17,716 nt of DNA from Deltaproteobacteria bacterium. GTDB lineage: Bacteria > Desulfobacterota > Desulfobaccia > Desulfobaccales > 0-14-0-80-60-11. A model generated the notes under the pieces. The model had not been told where the DNA came from. It saw nothing but the letters and a program-made list of their open reading frames with translations, and ran no database searches. The stretch is from the NCBI GenBank assembly GCA_021817645.1, contig JAKAGH010000023.1, positions 1 through 17,716 of the forward strand, read 5' to 3'. The translations under genes were made by a program, and so were the position numbers. Numbering within the stretch: position 1 is the stretch's first letter; every line of letters starts with the position of its first letter. Positions 1 to 7,252 of the stretch are shown here, piece after piece.

Positions 1-1
1 C

Positions 2-217
2 CGTCTCCTGTATGTTACCTGCACCACGGAACCCGCAGAAAATGAAGAGGTGATTGCCGGGTTCTTAAAAAACCACCGGGACTATCGCCTTTTCCCGGAC
101 CCCGGCTCGCTGCCGCCGGCAGCCCGAGGTTTTCTCCAACCCTCCGGCTTCTTTCAGACCACCCCGGGAGGCAGCGACTTGGACGGTTTTTTCGCGGCGG
201 CGCTGGTGAGGAAGTGA
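2..217 (+). CDS. rsmB: 16S rRNA m5C967 methyltransferase RsmB, C-terminal part (5' end outside window)
   Basis: Only the last 71 codons are present; the frame is open to the left edge and ends at TGA 215-217. The fragment begins RLLYVTCTTEPAENEEV. This is the conserved TC...ENE motif of the RsmB/RsmF RNA (cytosine-5) methyltransferase family, in which the cysteine of the TC pair is the catalytic nucleophile that attacks C6 of the target cytosine. The end, GFFQTTPGGSDLDGFFAAALVRK, matches the usual family C-terminus (P-x-x-x-x-x-DGFF-x-A). The enzyme uses S-adenosylmethionine to methylate C967 of 16S rRNA. The gene converges with the MFS transporter gene; the gap of about 108 nt holds a hairpin repeat. 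RsmB rather than another family member is the likeliest call, because the N-terminal NusB-like domain that would settle it lies outside the window. Confidence 0.88.
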   Translation, partial: RLLYVTCTTEPAENEEVIAGFLKNHRDYRLFPDPGSLPPAARGFLQPSGFFQTTPGGSDLDGFFAAALVRK

Positions 218-240
218 GTAGAAAATAGGGTGGGGCGGAG

Positions 241-290
241 CGCACCCGCGTATGCGACCACCCTAGGGCGGACACATGGGTCCGCCCCTA
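241..290. repeat. Dispersed GGGCGGAC palindromic repeat, copy A
   Basis: The core is a perfect 8-bp stem, GGGCGGAC (266-273) with GTCCGCCC (280-287), around the loop ACATGG. To its left lies a weaker CGCA/TGCG hairpin (241-256). A related copy lies at 5198-5248 in front of purL. Copies of this GGGCGGAC-ACATGG-GTCCGCCC type are widespread in GC-rich bacterial genomes. Here it sits between the convergent ends of rsmB and the MFS gene, where it could also work as a weak terminator, though it has no T tract. Confidence 0.7.
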
Positions 291-325
291 CAGGAAAACC
301 GGTCTCCCGGTCCATATCTCACCTT

Positions 326-1435
326 TCATTTTTTCAAGCCCAGATAAGCCACCGGCAGCAGGGCCAGGCTGATGCCGCCCGTAATGATCAGGGGCCAGGC
401 GTAGCCGTAGTGCGCGCCCAGGGGGCCGAAAATCAGGGACCCGGCAAAGGTCCCCAGGGTGGTGACCAGGGAGATGAGGCTGGAGTTGCCGCCGATGCGG
501 TCAACATGGAAAAGGCGGGCGATGGTGGTATAGGACTCCATGAGGATCAGGCCGTCGCCGCAGCCGTGGATGGCCCGCCAAAGGAATGACCAGGATAGGG
601 GAGGGGAGGTCATGAGGATGTTGCCGGTCCCGGAAAGAAGGAGGGCCAGGGCCAAAAAAGCCAGGGGGTTCAAGCGGCCTGCCGCAAAGCGGCCGTACAG
701 GTAAGCGGTGAGGCCCACCATCGCAAATTCCCCGGCCATGTAAGCGCCGATGCCCCTGGCGGTTAAATGCAGGTTATTTTCCAGGAAAAGCCCCAGGCAG
801 GTGACCTCCGCGCCCCAATGCAGGGTGAAGAGAAAGAGCCAGGCCGCAAAAAAGAGGACCGGGCTGGTGAAAAAGTCCCGGCCATACTGCCACAGGGGCG
901 TGCGGACGCCGAGGCTCCGGGGCAGCCGGCTGGTGGGGAGCAGCAGGGCCAGCACTCCCAGGGCAAGAAGTTTGAGAGTCAGGGGGAAGTCCAGGGAATA
1001 GTATAAAACCCCCCCCACCAGCGCGCCGCACATCATGCCCACCATGCGCCAGGCGTTATAGCGACCGAAGACCCGGAAGAGATCCTCGGGGGTTTCTTTA
1101 AAGAGGAGGATATCCAGGGACTGCCGGAAGAGCTGCAGGCTCAGGCCGAAGCCCCAAAAGACCAGGAGAAAGGGCCAGAACCGGCTCACCCCGGGGAGGA
1201 CCCAGAGACAGAACGCGGTGGCCAGCAGACCCATGCGGGTCAGAACCCGGGCCGGATAGCGGTCTGCGGTCACCCCCACGGGAAAGGACACTAGGATGGC
1301 GTTCAGACTGAGGACCCCGTACAGGAGGCCGATTTGGGCGCCGCTGAAGTTGAGGCTGTCCTTGAGATAAAGGGGCAGAAAGAAATAGATGGAGGAGCTG
1401 ATAACCGAATAAGCGCCGATGAAGAAGGGGAGCAC
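326..1435 (-). CDS. Major facilitator superfamily (MFS) transporter
   Basis: A 369-residue, strongly hydrophobic protein consistent with about 12 membrane segments, hence an inner-membrane secondary transporter. TM1 starts almost at the N-terminus (PFFIGAYSVISSSIYFFLPL). The MFS signature loop between TM2 and TM3 is seen as GVTADRYPARVLTRMG at residues 54-69, including the G-x-x-x-D-R core and basic residues. The substrate cannot be told from the sequence. The GTG start at 1435 is forced, because an in-frame TGA lies only four codons upstream. No good ribosome binding site is visible, so translation may be coupled to the ferredoxin gene, whose stop is 16 nt upstream. At 369 residues it is slightly short for the family (about 400), the shortage being ahead of TM1. 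The two genes are probably cotranscribed, but no functional link is evident. Confidence 0.8.
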   Translation of the reverse strand: MLPFFIGAYSVISSSIYFFLPLYLKDSLNFSGAQIGLLYGVLSLNAILVSFPVGVTADRYPARVLTRMGLLATAFCLWVLPGVSRFWPFLLVFWGFGLSLQLFRQSLDILLFKETPEDLFRVFGRYNAWRMVGMMCGALVGGVLYYSLDFPLTLKLLALGVLALLLPTSRLPRSLGVRTPLWQYGRDFFTSPVLFFAAWLFLFTLHWGAEVTCLGLFLENNLHLTARGIGAYMAGEFAMVGLTAYLYGRFAAGRLNPLAFLALALLLSGTGNILMTSPPLSWSFLWRAIHGCGDGLILMESYTTIARLFHVDRIGGNSSLISLVTTLGTFAGSLIFGPLGAHYGYAWPLIITGGISLALLPVAYLGLKK

Positions 1436-1451
1436 GGAATAAAGTCAGGGA

Positions 1452-1874
1452 TCAGACCGCGCTACGGTTGAGCCTGACCTCCATGGCCCGGGCCGGGCAG
1501 ACCGGACAACAAAGCTCGCAGGCGCTGCACTTGGTGGCGTCAAAGACCACCGCCATCTCCGGGCGCTTGACGGACAGGGCCCCGGAAGGGCAGACCGCGG
1601 TGCAGGTGCCGCACTGGTAACAGAGTTCCTCGTTGCGCGTCACCTCCCGGGCGACACGTTTGACCTCCACGCCGGCATCCCGAAGATACTTGAGGCCCCG
1701 GCGGAAATTCTTGGGGTGGCCCCGGAGCTCCATGACGATCACCCCTTCCTGGAGGGGATTGATCGCGGCCTTGAGGAGATTGAACTCCAGGTCGTAGTCC
1801 TTGACCAGCCGGTAAATGATGGGCTGGTCCACCACCTTCCGGGAAAAATGCAGGATCAACATTTCAGCATGCAT
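1452..1874 (-). CDS. NIL-domain 2[4Fe-4S] ferredoxin-like protein
   Basis: A 140-residue cytoplasmic protein. Residues about 1-75 form a NIL domain, the small ACT-like domain otherwise found at the C-terminus of methionine ABC-transporter ATPases. Residues 85-126 hold two complete CxxCxxCxxxCP motifs (C85, C88, C91, C95 and C116, C119, C122, C126), so two [4Fe-4S] clusters are expected; C123 is an extra cysteine. In methanogens and sulfate reducers, NIL/ferredoxin proteins of this layout act with a COG1900/DUF39 protein in homocysteine formation from aspartate semialdehyde, presumably supplying electrons. That role here is inference, and no DUF39 gene is in the window. The ATG at 1874 is preceded by AAGGA at 7-8 nt. 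The gap to the MFS gene is 16 nt, suggesting cotranscription. It is separated from purL by 267 nt that carry a REPIN-like repeat and a possible terminator. Confidence 0.88.
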   Translation of the reverse strand: MHAEMLILHFSRKVVDQPIIYRLVKDYDLEFNLLKAAINPLQEGVIVMELRGHPKNFRRGLKYLRDAGVEVKRVAREVTRNEELCYQCGTCTAVCPSGALSVKRPEMAVVFDATKCSACELCCPVCPARAMEVRLNRSAV

Positions 1875-1900
1875 GCGTCAGTCCTTGAGCAGTTCTTATT

Positions 1901-1977
1901 CCCCCCTTTGAAAAAGGGGGGTTAGGGGGGATTTGCTAAGTGCCTGAAATCCCAAATCAACCTTTTTCAAAGGGGGA
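1901..1977. repeat. REPIN-like inverted pair of CCCCTTT/AAAGGGG palindromes, copy 1
   Basis: The left unit (1901-1935) is a CCCCCCTTT-GAA-AAAGGGGGG hairpin followed by TTAGGGGGGATTTG. The right unit (1953-1977), read on the minus strand, starts TCCCCCTTTGAAAAAGG and ends GATTTG, so it is the same unit inverted and slightly shortened. The two units face each other across 17 nt. A second pair with the same plan lies at 14236-14313. Inverted pairs of REP-type palindromes are called REPINs. They are normally mobilised in trans by a RAYT/TnpA_REP transposase, and no such gene is in this window. Confidence 0.75.
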
Positions 1978-2090
1978 CTTTGAATACCCTTGGTGTTCTA
2001 TGGAACACGTAATTTCAATTTGAAGATGGTTTTGCAACAACCTACCAGTTTTTGATCTTGTATCCGCGCCAAGAGCAAACCCCTTATGCG

Positions 2091-2114
2091 AAAACACAGG
2101 GGTCCGCGCCTGTG
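2091..2114 (-). terminator. Possible intrinsic terminator of purL
   Basis: On the minus strand, 28 nt after the purL stop, CACAGG (2114-2109) pairs with CCTGTG (2100-2095) around an 8-nt loop and is followed by TTTTCG (T run 2094-2091). The stem is only 6 bp and the T run 4 nt, so this is a modest candidate. Confidence 0.4.
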
Positions 2115-2141
2115 GAAATTTTACCAGAAAAAGCAGGCAGT

Positions 2142-5126
2142 TCAAATCAAATTACCGAAGCGCCGCTGCCAGCTCTCCTGGAGAGTCTGCAAAGGGGTGG
2201 CCAGCAAGGTTTGGCCGCCCCGGATGATTTGCAGAGTGTTATCCTGGCGCACCTCCCCCAGAAAGTTTAGGGGCTGGCCTTTAAAGAGTTCTTCCACCCT
2301 GGCCTGGTGCTCCGGGGCAATGCTGATCAAGAAACGGCCGGGGGATTCGGCATAGAGCGCGGCATGAGCGGGAGAGGCCGGCGCCACCCGGCTCAGGTCG
2401 GCGTCCACCCCCAGGCCCGCGGCCAGGGAAGCCAGGGCCAGGTGCACCCCCAGGCCCCCCCGGTAGAGGCCGTGGCAGGAGGACAGCAATTCCTTCTGGA
2501 TCGCCTGTTCCAGGACGCGGTAGTAGGGCAGGAATTCCTGGACCCGGACCTCCGGGACGCTCAGGCCCACATAGCCCAGCATCTCGTAAAATTCCGAGCC
2601 TCCCAATTCCGCTCGGGTCTCCCCCAGGAGATAGACGCGGTCGCCGGGTTTCTTCCAATCCAGGGTCACGGCCCGGCGCAGGTCGTCGAGCACGCTCACC
2701 GCGGTGAAAAACAGGGTGGGCAGCCCGCTCACCCGGTGCATCTCCCCGAAGGACCCGGGGAGGATGCCGTCGACGTACATGCTGTCTTTGCCGGAGAGCA
2801 GGGGAATCTTATAGGCCCGGCACAGATCGCGCAGGGCCCAGCAGGCCCGGACCAGTTGGGCCGCCTTGTACTTGCCGTCGGGGTTCTGCTCCGGGTGGTA
2901 CTCGACGTTGGGCCAGCAGAAGTTGTCCACCCCGCCGATGTGGGAGAGCGAGCCGCCCACGGCCAGCAGGCGCCGCACCGCTTCGTCAATGGTCACGGCC
3001 ACCATCTGGTAAGTGTCGATGGCGGAGTAGGCCGGATTGAGGGCCAGGCTCAAGGCCAGTCCCCGGTCGCCATCCAGCCGGGGCCGGATGAGGGCCGCGT
3101 CGGCGGGGACCGGCAGATGGCGGCCCACCAGGGGTTTGACTACGCTGGCCCCCTGCACTTCGTGGTCATATTGGCGGCTGATCCATTCCCGGGCGCAGAT
3201 ATTGGGCCGGTCCAGCAGGGCCAGGAGCGCGGCTTCATGATCCGTGACTTCCCCCAAGACCGGCTCCTGGAGACGCTGTGCCGGCGGCAGCCATTCCGCC
3301 GCGAATTCCCAACAGGGAAATTCTTCCTCCAGGAGAGAAAAGTCGATGGCCGCGCAGATACGTCCCTGATGGCTCACCTGGAGCACCCCGGAGGCATTGA
3401 AACGGCCGATGGCCGTGGCCTCCACCGTGTGTTTCCCGGCCAGGGCCAGGAATTGGGCTTCATTTTCCGGGCCGACGGCCACCACCATACGTTCCTGGGA
3501 TTCGGAGATCCAGATTTCCCAGGGGTCCAGGCCCGCGTATTTCAGGGGTATTTTGTCCAGCCAGACCTCGGCGCCGCCGGCCATTTGGGCCGATTCGCCT
3601 ACCGCGGAGGACAACCCGCCGCCCCCGCAGTCGGTGATGAAGGTGATGAGCCCCAGGTCCCGGGCCTCCAGGAGAAAATCGTGCATCTTTTTCTGGGTGT
3701 AAGGGTCGCCGATCTGCACGTGGCCCGCGGGGGTGCCGGCGCTGGAGACCTCGGAGGAAGCGGTGACCCCGTGGATGCCGTCCCGGCCCACCCGGCCCCC
3801 GCACATGAGGATCAGGTCCCCGGGCCGGGCTTTTTTGTCAGCCCCGGGTTCGCCCTTGATCTCCCGGGGCAGCAAGCCCAACGCGCCCACAAAGACCAGG
3901 CACTTGCCGAGATAGGTCCCGTCAAAATAGAGGGTGCCGTTAAGGGTGGGCACCCCGCTCTTGTTGCCCCCGTCCTTGACCCCCTGGATGACGCCGTCCA
4001 GCAGGCGCCGGGGGTGCAGCCGCGGCTTGAGCGGCCCGGCGTAGTCCCGGGGGCCCACGCAAAAACCGTAGATGCCGCCGATGAGCTTGGCCCCTTTGCC
4101 GGTGCCCATGGGGTCCCGGTAGACCCCGACAATGCCGGTGAGGGAACCGCCGTAGGCCTCCAGGTTGGAGGGGGAATTGTGGGTTTCCCCCTTAATGACG
4201 TAGGAGAATTCGTCATCAAACTGCCCCACCCCGGCATTATCCCAGAGCACTGAGACGATCCAGGGTTTGCTCCGGGCGATCTCCCGGGTGGGGGCCTCGA
4301 TGCAGGTTTTAAAGGGGTTATCCAGGACTTGCTGTTCGCCGCTGGCTAGGTCCAGATAATGGAAGCGGCCCCGGAAGGTGTTGTGATTGCAGTGGTCGCT
4401 CCGGGCCTGGGCCAGGTATTCCAGTTCCACATCCGTAGGCGGGCCCAAACCCACCTCGGCCCGCCGGGCCAGAACCTCCGGCCGGGAGAAATAGTCCCGG
4501 ATGATGGGCAGGTCCGCGTCCCGCAGGGCCAGATGGCGCTGGCGGCTGAGCTCCCGCAGCGTCTCCAGGGAGTCCAGCTCAAAGACGCTCACCGCGGGCT
4601 GGTGGGCCAGCTCCACCCGGGGCAGGATGAGCCCCACTCCTTCGCCGGGGCGCCACTCTTCCGGGCCATAGACCCGAAACTGCTGCACCAGGTCGTTGGC
4701 CAGAAGCTCCCGGGCCACCTGGGTCAATTGTTGAGTGGTGAGACGGCTGCCTTTAAATAAAAAGAGGTTGGAGGTATAAACCGCGGCCTCCGGCGGCAAG
4801 GCGCGGGGCAGACAGGCGGCGATGGCCTCCAACGCGGTGGCCCCGGCGCTGTCCCGCACTCCCGGGCGGTAGCCCACCCAGATGGCCCCATCGAAGTCCT
4901 GGGCCAGGGGCTGGAAACTGGAAACCTGGGTGACGGGGTGGGTAAAAATCTCCGTGCGGATCGTTTCCAATTCCCCGGGGGTCAGGTCCAGATCCAGCAT
5001 GAGCAATTTGAGAACCCTGACGCTGTCGATCTCCAGGCCGAAATATTCCCGGGCCTGGCGGCAGACTCCCTCACCTTCGGCGTCGGCCAGGTCCGGCTGC
5101 CAGCCTATTTCCAAACGTACGGCCAT
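2142..5126 (-). CDS. purL: Phosphoribosylformylglycinamidine synthase, PurS-like/PurL form without glutaminase domain
   Basis: A 994-residue protein for the fourth step of purine synthesis: FGAR + ATP + ammonia to FGAM. Residues about 3-165 hold two PurS-like repeats (3-70, and 115-153 with ELLANDLVQQFRV), matching the N-terminal domain of large PurL. Catalytic-core motifs are RSDHCNH (242-248, with the catalytic His H245), KGETHNSPSNLEAYGG (312-327), a glycine-rich DCGGGGLSSAVGESAQMAGG (499-518) and SGKDSM (778-783). The chain ends soon after the second synthetase half (ESWQRRFGNLI). The roughly 260-residue class I glutaminase domain of the 1295-residue E. coli enzyme is absent, so a separate PurQ is expected; none is in the window. 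The ATG at 5126 has AAGG 7 nt upstream and GGGA next to the start. No clear promoter was found in the 283-nt upstream gap. Confidence 0.93.
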   Translation of the reverse strand: MAVRLEIGWQPDLADAEGEGVCRQAREYFGLEIDSVRVLKLLMLDLDLTPGELETIRTEIFTHPVTQVSSFQPLAQDFDGAIWVGYRPGVRDSAGATALEAIAACLPRALPPEAAVYTSNLFLFKGSRLTTQQLTQVARELLANDLVQQFRVYGPEEWRPGEGVGLILPRVELAHQPAVSVFELDSLETLRELSRQRHLALRDADLPIIRDYFSRPEVLARRAEVGLGPPTDVELEYLAQARSDHCNHNTFRGRFHYLDLASGEQQVLDNPFKTCIEAPTREIARSKPWIVSVLWDNAGVGQFDDEFSYVIKGETHNSPSNLEAYGGSLTGIVGVYRDPMGTGKGAKLIGGIYGFCVGPRDYAGPLKPRLHPRRLLDGVIQGVKDGGNKSGVPTLNGTLYFDGTYLGKCLVFVGALGLLPREIKGEPGADKKARPGDLILMCGGRVGRDGIHGVTASSEVSSAGTPAGHVQIGDPYTQKKMHDFLLEARDLGLITFITDCGGGGLSSAVGESAQMAGGAEVWLDKIPLKYAGLDPWEIWISESQERMVVAVGPENEAQFLALAGKHTVEATAIGRFNASGVLQVSHQGRICAAIDFSLLEEEFPCWEFAAEWLPPAQRLQEPVLGEVTDHEAALLALLDRPNICAREWISRQYDHEVQGASVVKPLVGRHLPVPADAALIRPRLDGDRGLALSLALNPAYSAIDTYQMVAVTIDEAVRRLLAVGGSLSHIGGVDNFCWPNVEYHPEQNPDGKYKAAQLVRACWALRDLCRAYKIPLLSGKDSMYVDGILPGSFGEMHRVSGLPTLFFTAVSVLDDLRRAVTLDWKKPGDRVYLLGETRAELGGSEFYEMLGYVGLSVPEVRVQEFLPYYRVLEQAIQKELLSSCHGLYRGGLGVHLALASLAAGLGVDADLSRVAPASPAHAALYAESPGRFLISIAPEHQARVEELFKGQPLNFLGEVRQDNTLQIIRGGQTLLATPLQTLQESWQRRFGNLI

Positions 5127-5197
5127 ATCCCTGCCTTAAAGTTATTTGCTTTTTCCGAGCTGCCCTTACCAGGTTGCCATCCAAAAAAATTTTTGTC

Positions 5198-5248
5198 GGC
5201 GCGGACCCAGGCGTGGGTCTACCCAGGGCGGATACATGGGTCGGCCCC
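5198..5248. repeat. Dispersed GGGCGGAC palindromic repeat, copy B
   Basis: Reads CGCGGACCCAGGCGTGGGTC, then CCAGGGCGGATACATGGGTC and GGCCCC. It shares GGGCGGA-ACATGGGTC-G-CCC with copy A at 241-290, with substitutions that weaken the right stem. It lies in the upstream region of purL, between the flp terminator and the purL start. Confidence 0.6.
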
Positions 5249-5365
5249 GGCAACAGACGATTATTGTCCTGATGACGGCAGCTTGGTATCTACCACAAAG
5301 GCAACTAATGACAGACAATATAACTCAAGGCAAGAAGGAGCGGAAGATGAAGATAACGGGCGGGG

Positions 5366-5393
5366 AAAAAAAGCGGGGGATTTAAGAATCCCC
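5366..5393 (-). terminator. Intrinsic terminator of the flp-like pilin gene
   Basis: On the minus strand, 16 nt past the pilin stop, GGGGATT (5393-5387) pairs perfectly with AATCCCC (5382-5376) around the loop CTTA. CGC and seven consecutive T (5372-5366) follow. The 7-bp stem plus T tract is a standard rho-independent terminator. It separates the pilin transcript from purL. Confidence 0.78.
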
Positions 5394-5409
5394 GGGTTAA
5401 CCCTCAGCT

Positions 5410-5592
5410 TCAAAAGGGGAGCACGGCGATGGAGGATTTATAGAGGCTGTTGTAAACCGCGCTGCCAAAAGCCCCCACTGCTCCGAAGATCGCCATGGCA
5501 ATGAGACCGATTAACAAGGCGTATTCGGTGGCGACTGCTGCTTCTGAATCCGCCAGGAAAGCCAAAATCCGCTGACGCCAATATCTCTTCAT
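5410..5592 (-). CDS. Orphan Flp-type (type IVb) pilin
   Basis: A 60-residue product starting MKRYWRQRILAFLADSEAA and continuing VATEYALLIGLIAMAIFGAV. This is the Flp/Fap pilin pattern: a short basic leader, an EY pair at mature +5/+6 and one hydrophobic helix that drives pilus assembly and anchors the prepilin in the membrane. Cleavage by a TadV-like peptidase would fall at EA|AVATEY, leaving Ala rather than the usual Gly at -1. I chose the ATG at 5592 because it has GGAG 6 nt upstream. The in-frame ATG at 5631 (13 codons longer) has no binding site and overlaps the -10 box of the proposed promoter. The gene has its own promoter (5630-5659) and terminator (5366-5393), so it is a single-gene unit. 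No tad/cpa assembly genes are nearby. Confidence 0.85.
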   Translation of the reverse strand: MKRYWRQRILAFLADSEAAVATEYALLIGLIAMAIFGAVGAFGSAVYNSLYKSSIAVLPF

Positions 5593-5629
5593 AATAGTCT
5601 CCAAATCTTTGGTTAATACCTTTTTCGGC

Positions 5630-5659
5630 ATTTTGCGTGATTTCTTTAATTTTTGTCAA
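5630..5659 (-). promoter_or_regulatory. Sigma70-type promoter of the flp-like pilin
   Basis: On the minus strand there is a perfect -35 TTGACA (5659-5654), an 18-nt spacer and a -10 CAAAAT (5635-5630; 4 of 6 to consensus). Transcription would start near 5623, leaving a leader of about 30 nt with GGAG ahead of the ATG at 5592. Confidence 0.6.
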
Positions 5660-5679
5660 TATCGGCCCGCGTCCCCGCC

Positions 5680-5709
5680 TTGCCCCCATGGCGGATAATT
5701 TGGTAGTAT
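5680..5709 (+). promoter_or_regulatory. Candidate promoter of the M23 peptidase gene
   Basis: TTGCCC (5680-5685), an 18-nt spacer and TAGTAT (5704-5709); an alternative -10 is TATAAA (5709-5714). Either would start transcription at or within a few bases of the ATG at 5718, implying a leaderless or nearly leaderless mRNA. It is divergent from the pilin promoter, with 20 nt between the two -35 boxes. Confidence 0.35.
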
Positions 5710-5717
5710 ATAAACCT

Positions 5718-7166
5718 ATGACAAGCAAATGGAAGTTGTACTGGAGAGGGCCGGGGAGCCTCATTTTTTTTGCCTTGTTGGCTGTGGTCTGCCTTGGGGC
5801 CTTTATCTGGCTGGGGCTGGCGCATCTTGATAAGGAAGCCCCCTGGGTCAACCTCCAGCCCCCGGGTGAGGTAGTGGGCAGCAAAACCGCATTCACCCTG
5901 GAGGCGGGAGACCCGGACAGCGGTTTGAAGGAAGCCAAGGTCACCATCACCCAGGGACCTGTGGAAAAGGTGGTGCTGAACCGCCAGTTTCCGCCCGGCG
6001 CGGCCCCGGGGGAGAAGATGGAACTCCCCTTTACCCTGGAGCCCCAGGCTCTGGGACTCAAAGAAGGCAAAGCCCGGATCACCGCCACCGTCAAGGATCG
6101 CTCCTGGCGCGAGTGGTTCCAGGGCCGGGTGGCTACCCAGAGCCGGGAGGTGACCATCGACCTGGTGCCTCTGAACCTCTCGTTTCTTTCGGTGAACCCT
6201 TTGCTGCATGCCGGGGGCACCGGCCTGATCCGCTACCGTCTCAGCAAACCGGCCAAGGAGAGCGGGGTGGTTATCGACGGCCGTTTTTATACCGGTTTTC
6301 CTGAGCCCGGCGGGCCTCAAGGGGAATATGTGGTCCTGTTTGCTATCCCCCGGGAGACTCCGGGGACGGTCATGGCCGAGGTGACGGCCAAGCCCGGGGA
6401 GGGACCGCCGGTGGTGCAGCGGGTGACTTTGAAGGTGAAACCCCGCCGCTGGCGGCAGGATCGCCTCAATCTGCCGGAAAATTTCCTGCGGCGGGTGGCC
6501 GCGGATTTTAAGCTCAATCCGGCTGATCCCCTGGCCGGTTACCTGCAAGTGAACCGGGAGATGCGTAAAGCCAACCACGAGCGGTTGCATCAAGCCTGCT
6601 CCCAGAGCAAGCCCCAGCCCCTGTGGAGCGGGAGCTTTCAGCGCTACCTGGGAAAATCCATGGCCCGTTTCGGGGACCGTCGTTCCTATTTTTACCAGAA
6701 CCGGCAGGTGGATCAGCAGGAACATCTGGGAGAAGACCTGGCCTCCCTGGTGCACAGCCCGGTGCCCTCGGCCAATAATGGGGTGGTGGTTTTGGCCGAA
6801 CCCCTGGGGATCTATGGAGACACGGTAGTGGTGGACCACGGCCTGGGGGTTTTCTCCCAATACAGCCACCTGAGCCAGATCGACGTGAAGGCGGGGGAGG
6901 AAGTGAAGAAAGGCCAGGTGGTGGGGAAAACCGGCACCACCGGTTTAGCCGGGGGTGATCATCTGCATTTTTCCATGCTGATCCAGGGAGATTTCGTGGA
7001 CCCCCTGGAATGGTGGGACCCGCATTGGCTGCGGGACCAGGTGGAAAAGCAGTGGCAGCAGCCCGGGGCCCAGTTGACGCCGGTAAAAGCTGCGGCTGCG
7101 CCGGCCAAAGCCGGTAAAAGTAAAGGCAAAGGCAAACCTGTGAAACATAAGAGGCCGCTTCCTTGA
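5718..7166 (+). CDS. Membrane-anchored M23 family metallopeptidase
   Basis: A 482-residue protein with a short basic N-terminus and one membrane anchor (GSLIFFALLAVVCLGAFIWL, about residues 14-33), then a large beta-rich periplasmic region with Ig-like character. The M23/LytM domain spans about 330-450. All zinc-site motifs are present: HLGED (H336, D340), YSHL and HLH (H415, H417). An active peptidoglycan endopeptidase, or a factor acting on one, is therefore likely. The C-terminal tail is rich in Lys, Ala and Pro. The ATG at 5718 is chosen because it gives a normal anchor. In-frame starts at 5637 (GTG) and 5688 (ATG) would add a proline-rich, non-signal stretch and overlap the pilin promoter. 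None of these starts has a good ribosome binding site. It is followed after 86 nt by the TsaC-like gene and could share its transcript. Confidence 0.87.
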   Translation: MTSKWKLYWRGPGSLIFFALLAVVCLGAFIWLGLAHLDKEAPWVNLQPPGEVVGSKTAFTLEAGDPDSGLKEAKVTITQGPVEKVVLNRQFPPGAAPGEKMELPFTLEPQALGLKEGKARITATVKDRSWREWFQGRVATQSREVTIDLVPLNLSFLSVNPLLHAGGTGLIRYRLSKPAKESGVVIDGRFYTGFPEPGGPQGEYVVLFAIPRETPGTVMAEVTAKPGEGPPVVQRVTLKVKPRRWRQDRLNLPENFLRRVAADFKLNPADPLAGYLQVNREMRKANHERLHQACSQSKPQPLWSGSFQRYLGKSMARFGDRRSYFYQNRQVDQQEHLGEDLASLVHSPVPSANNGVVVLAEPLGIYGDTVVVDHGLGVFSQYSHLSQIDVKAGEEVKKGQVVGKTGTTGLAGGDHLHFSMLIQGDFVDPLEWWDPHWLRDQVEKQWQQPGAQLTPVKAAAAPAKAGKSKGKGKPVKHKRPLP

Positions 7167-7252
7167 GCCGCGCCCTTGGCGTTTAGCGCTTGAGGGATTA
7201 TATTTATCTGCAGGAATAAATCCCGGCCCCATGCGGCCAAAGAAAGGTGACC

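Noticed and set aside
2307..4253. 648-codon open frame on the plus strand opposite purL
   Set aside because: It lies wholly inside purL on the other strand, has a Gly/Pro/Gln/His-rich composition typical of antisense frames in GC-rich DNA, and shows no recognisable domain.
5646..6869. 407-codon open frame on the minus strand opposite the M23 peptidase
   Set aside because: Antisense shadow of a gene whose zinc motifs are complete; its product has no recognisable motif.
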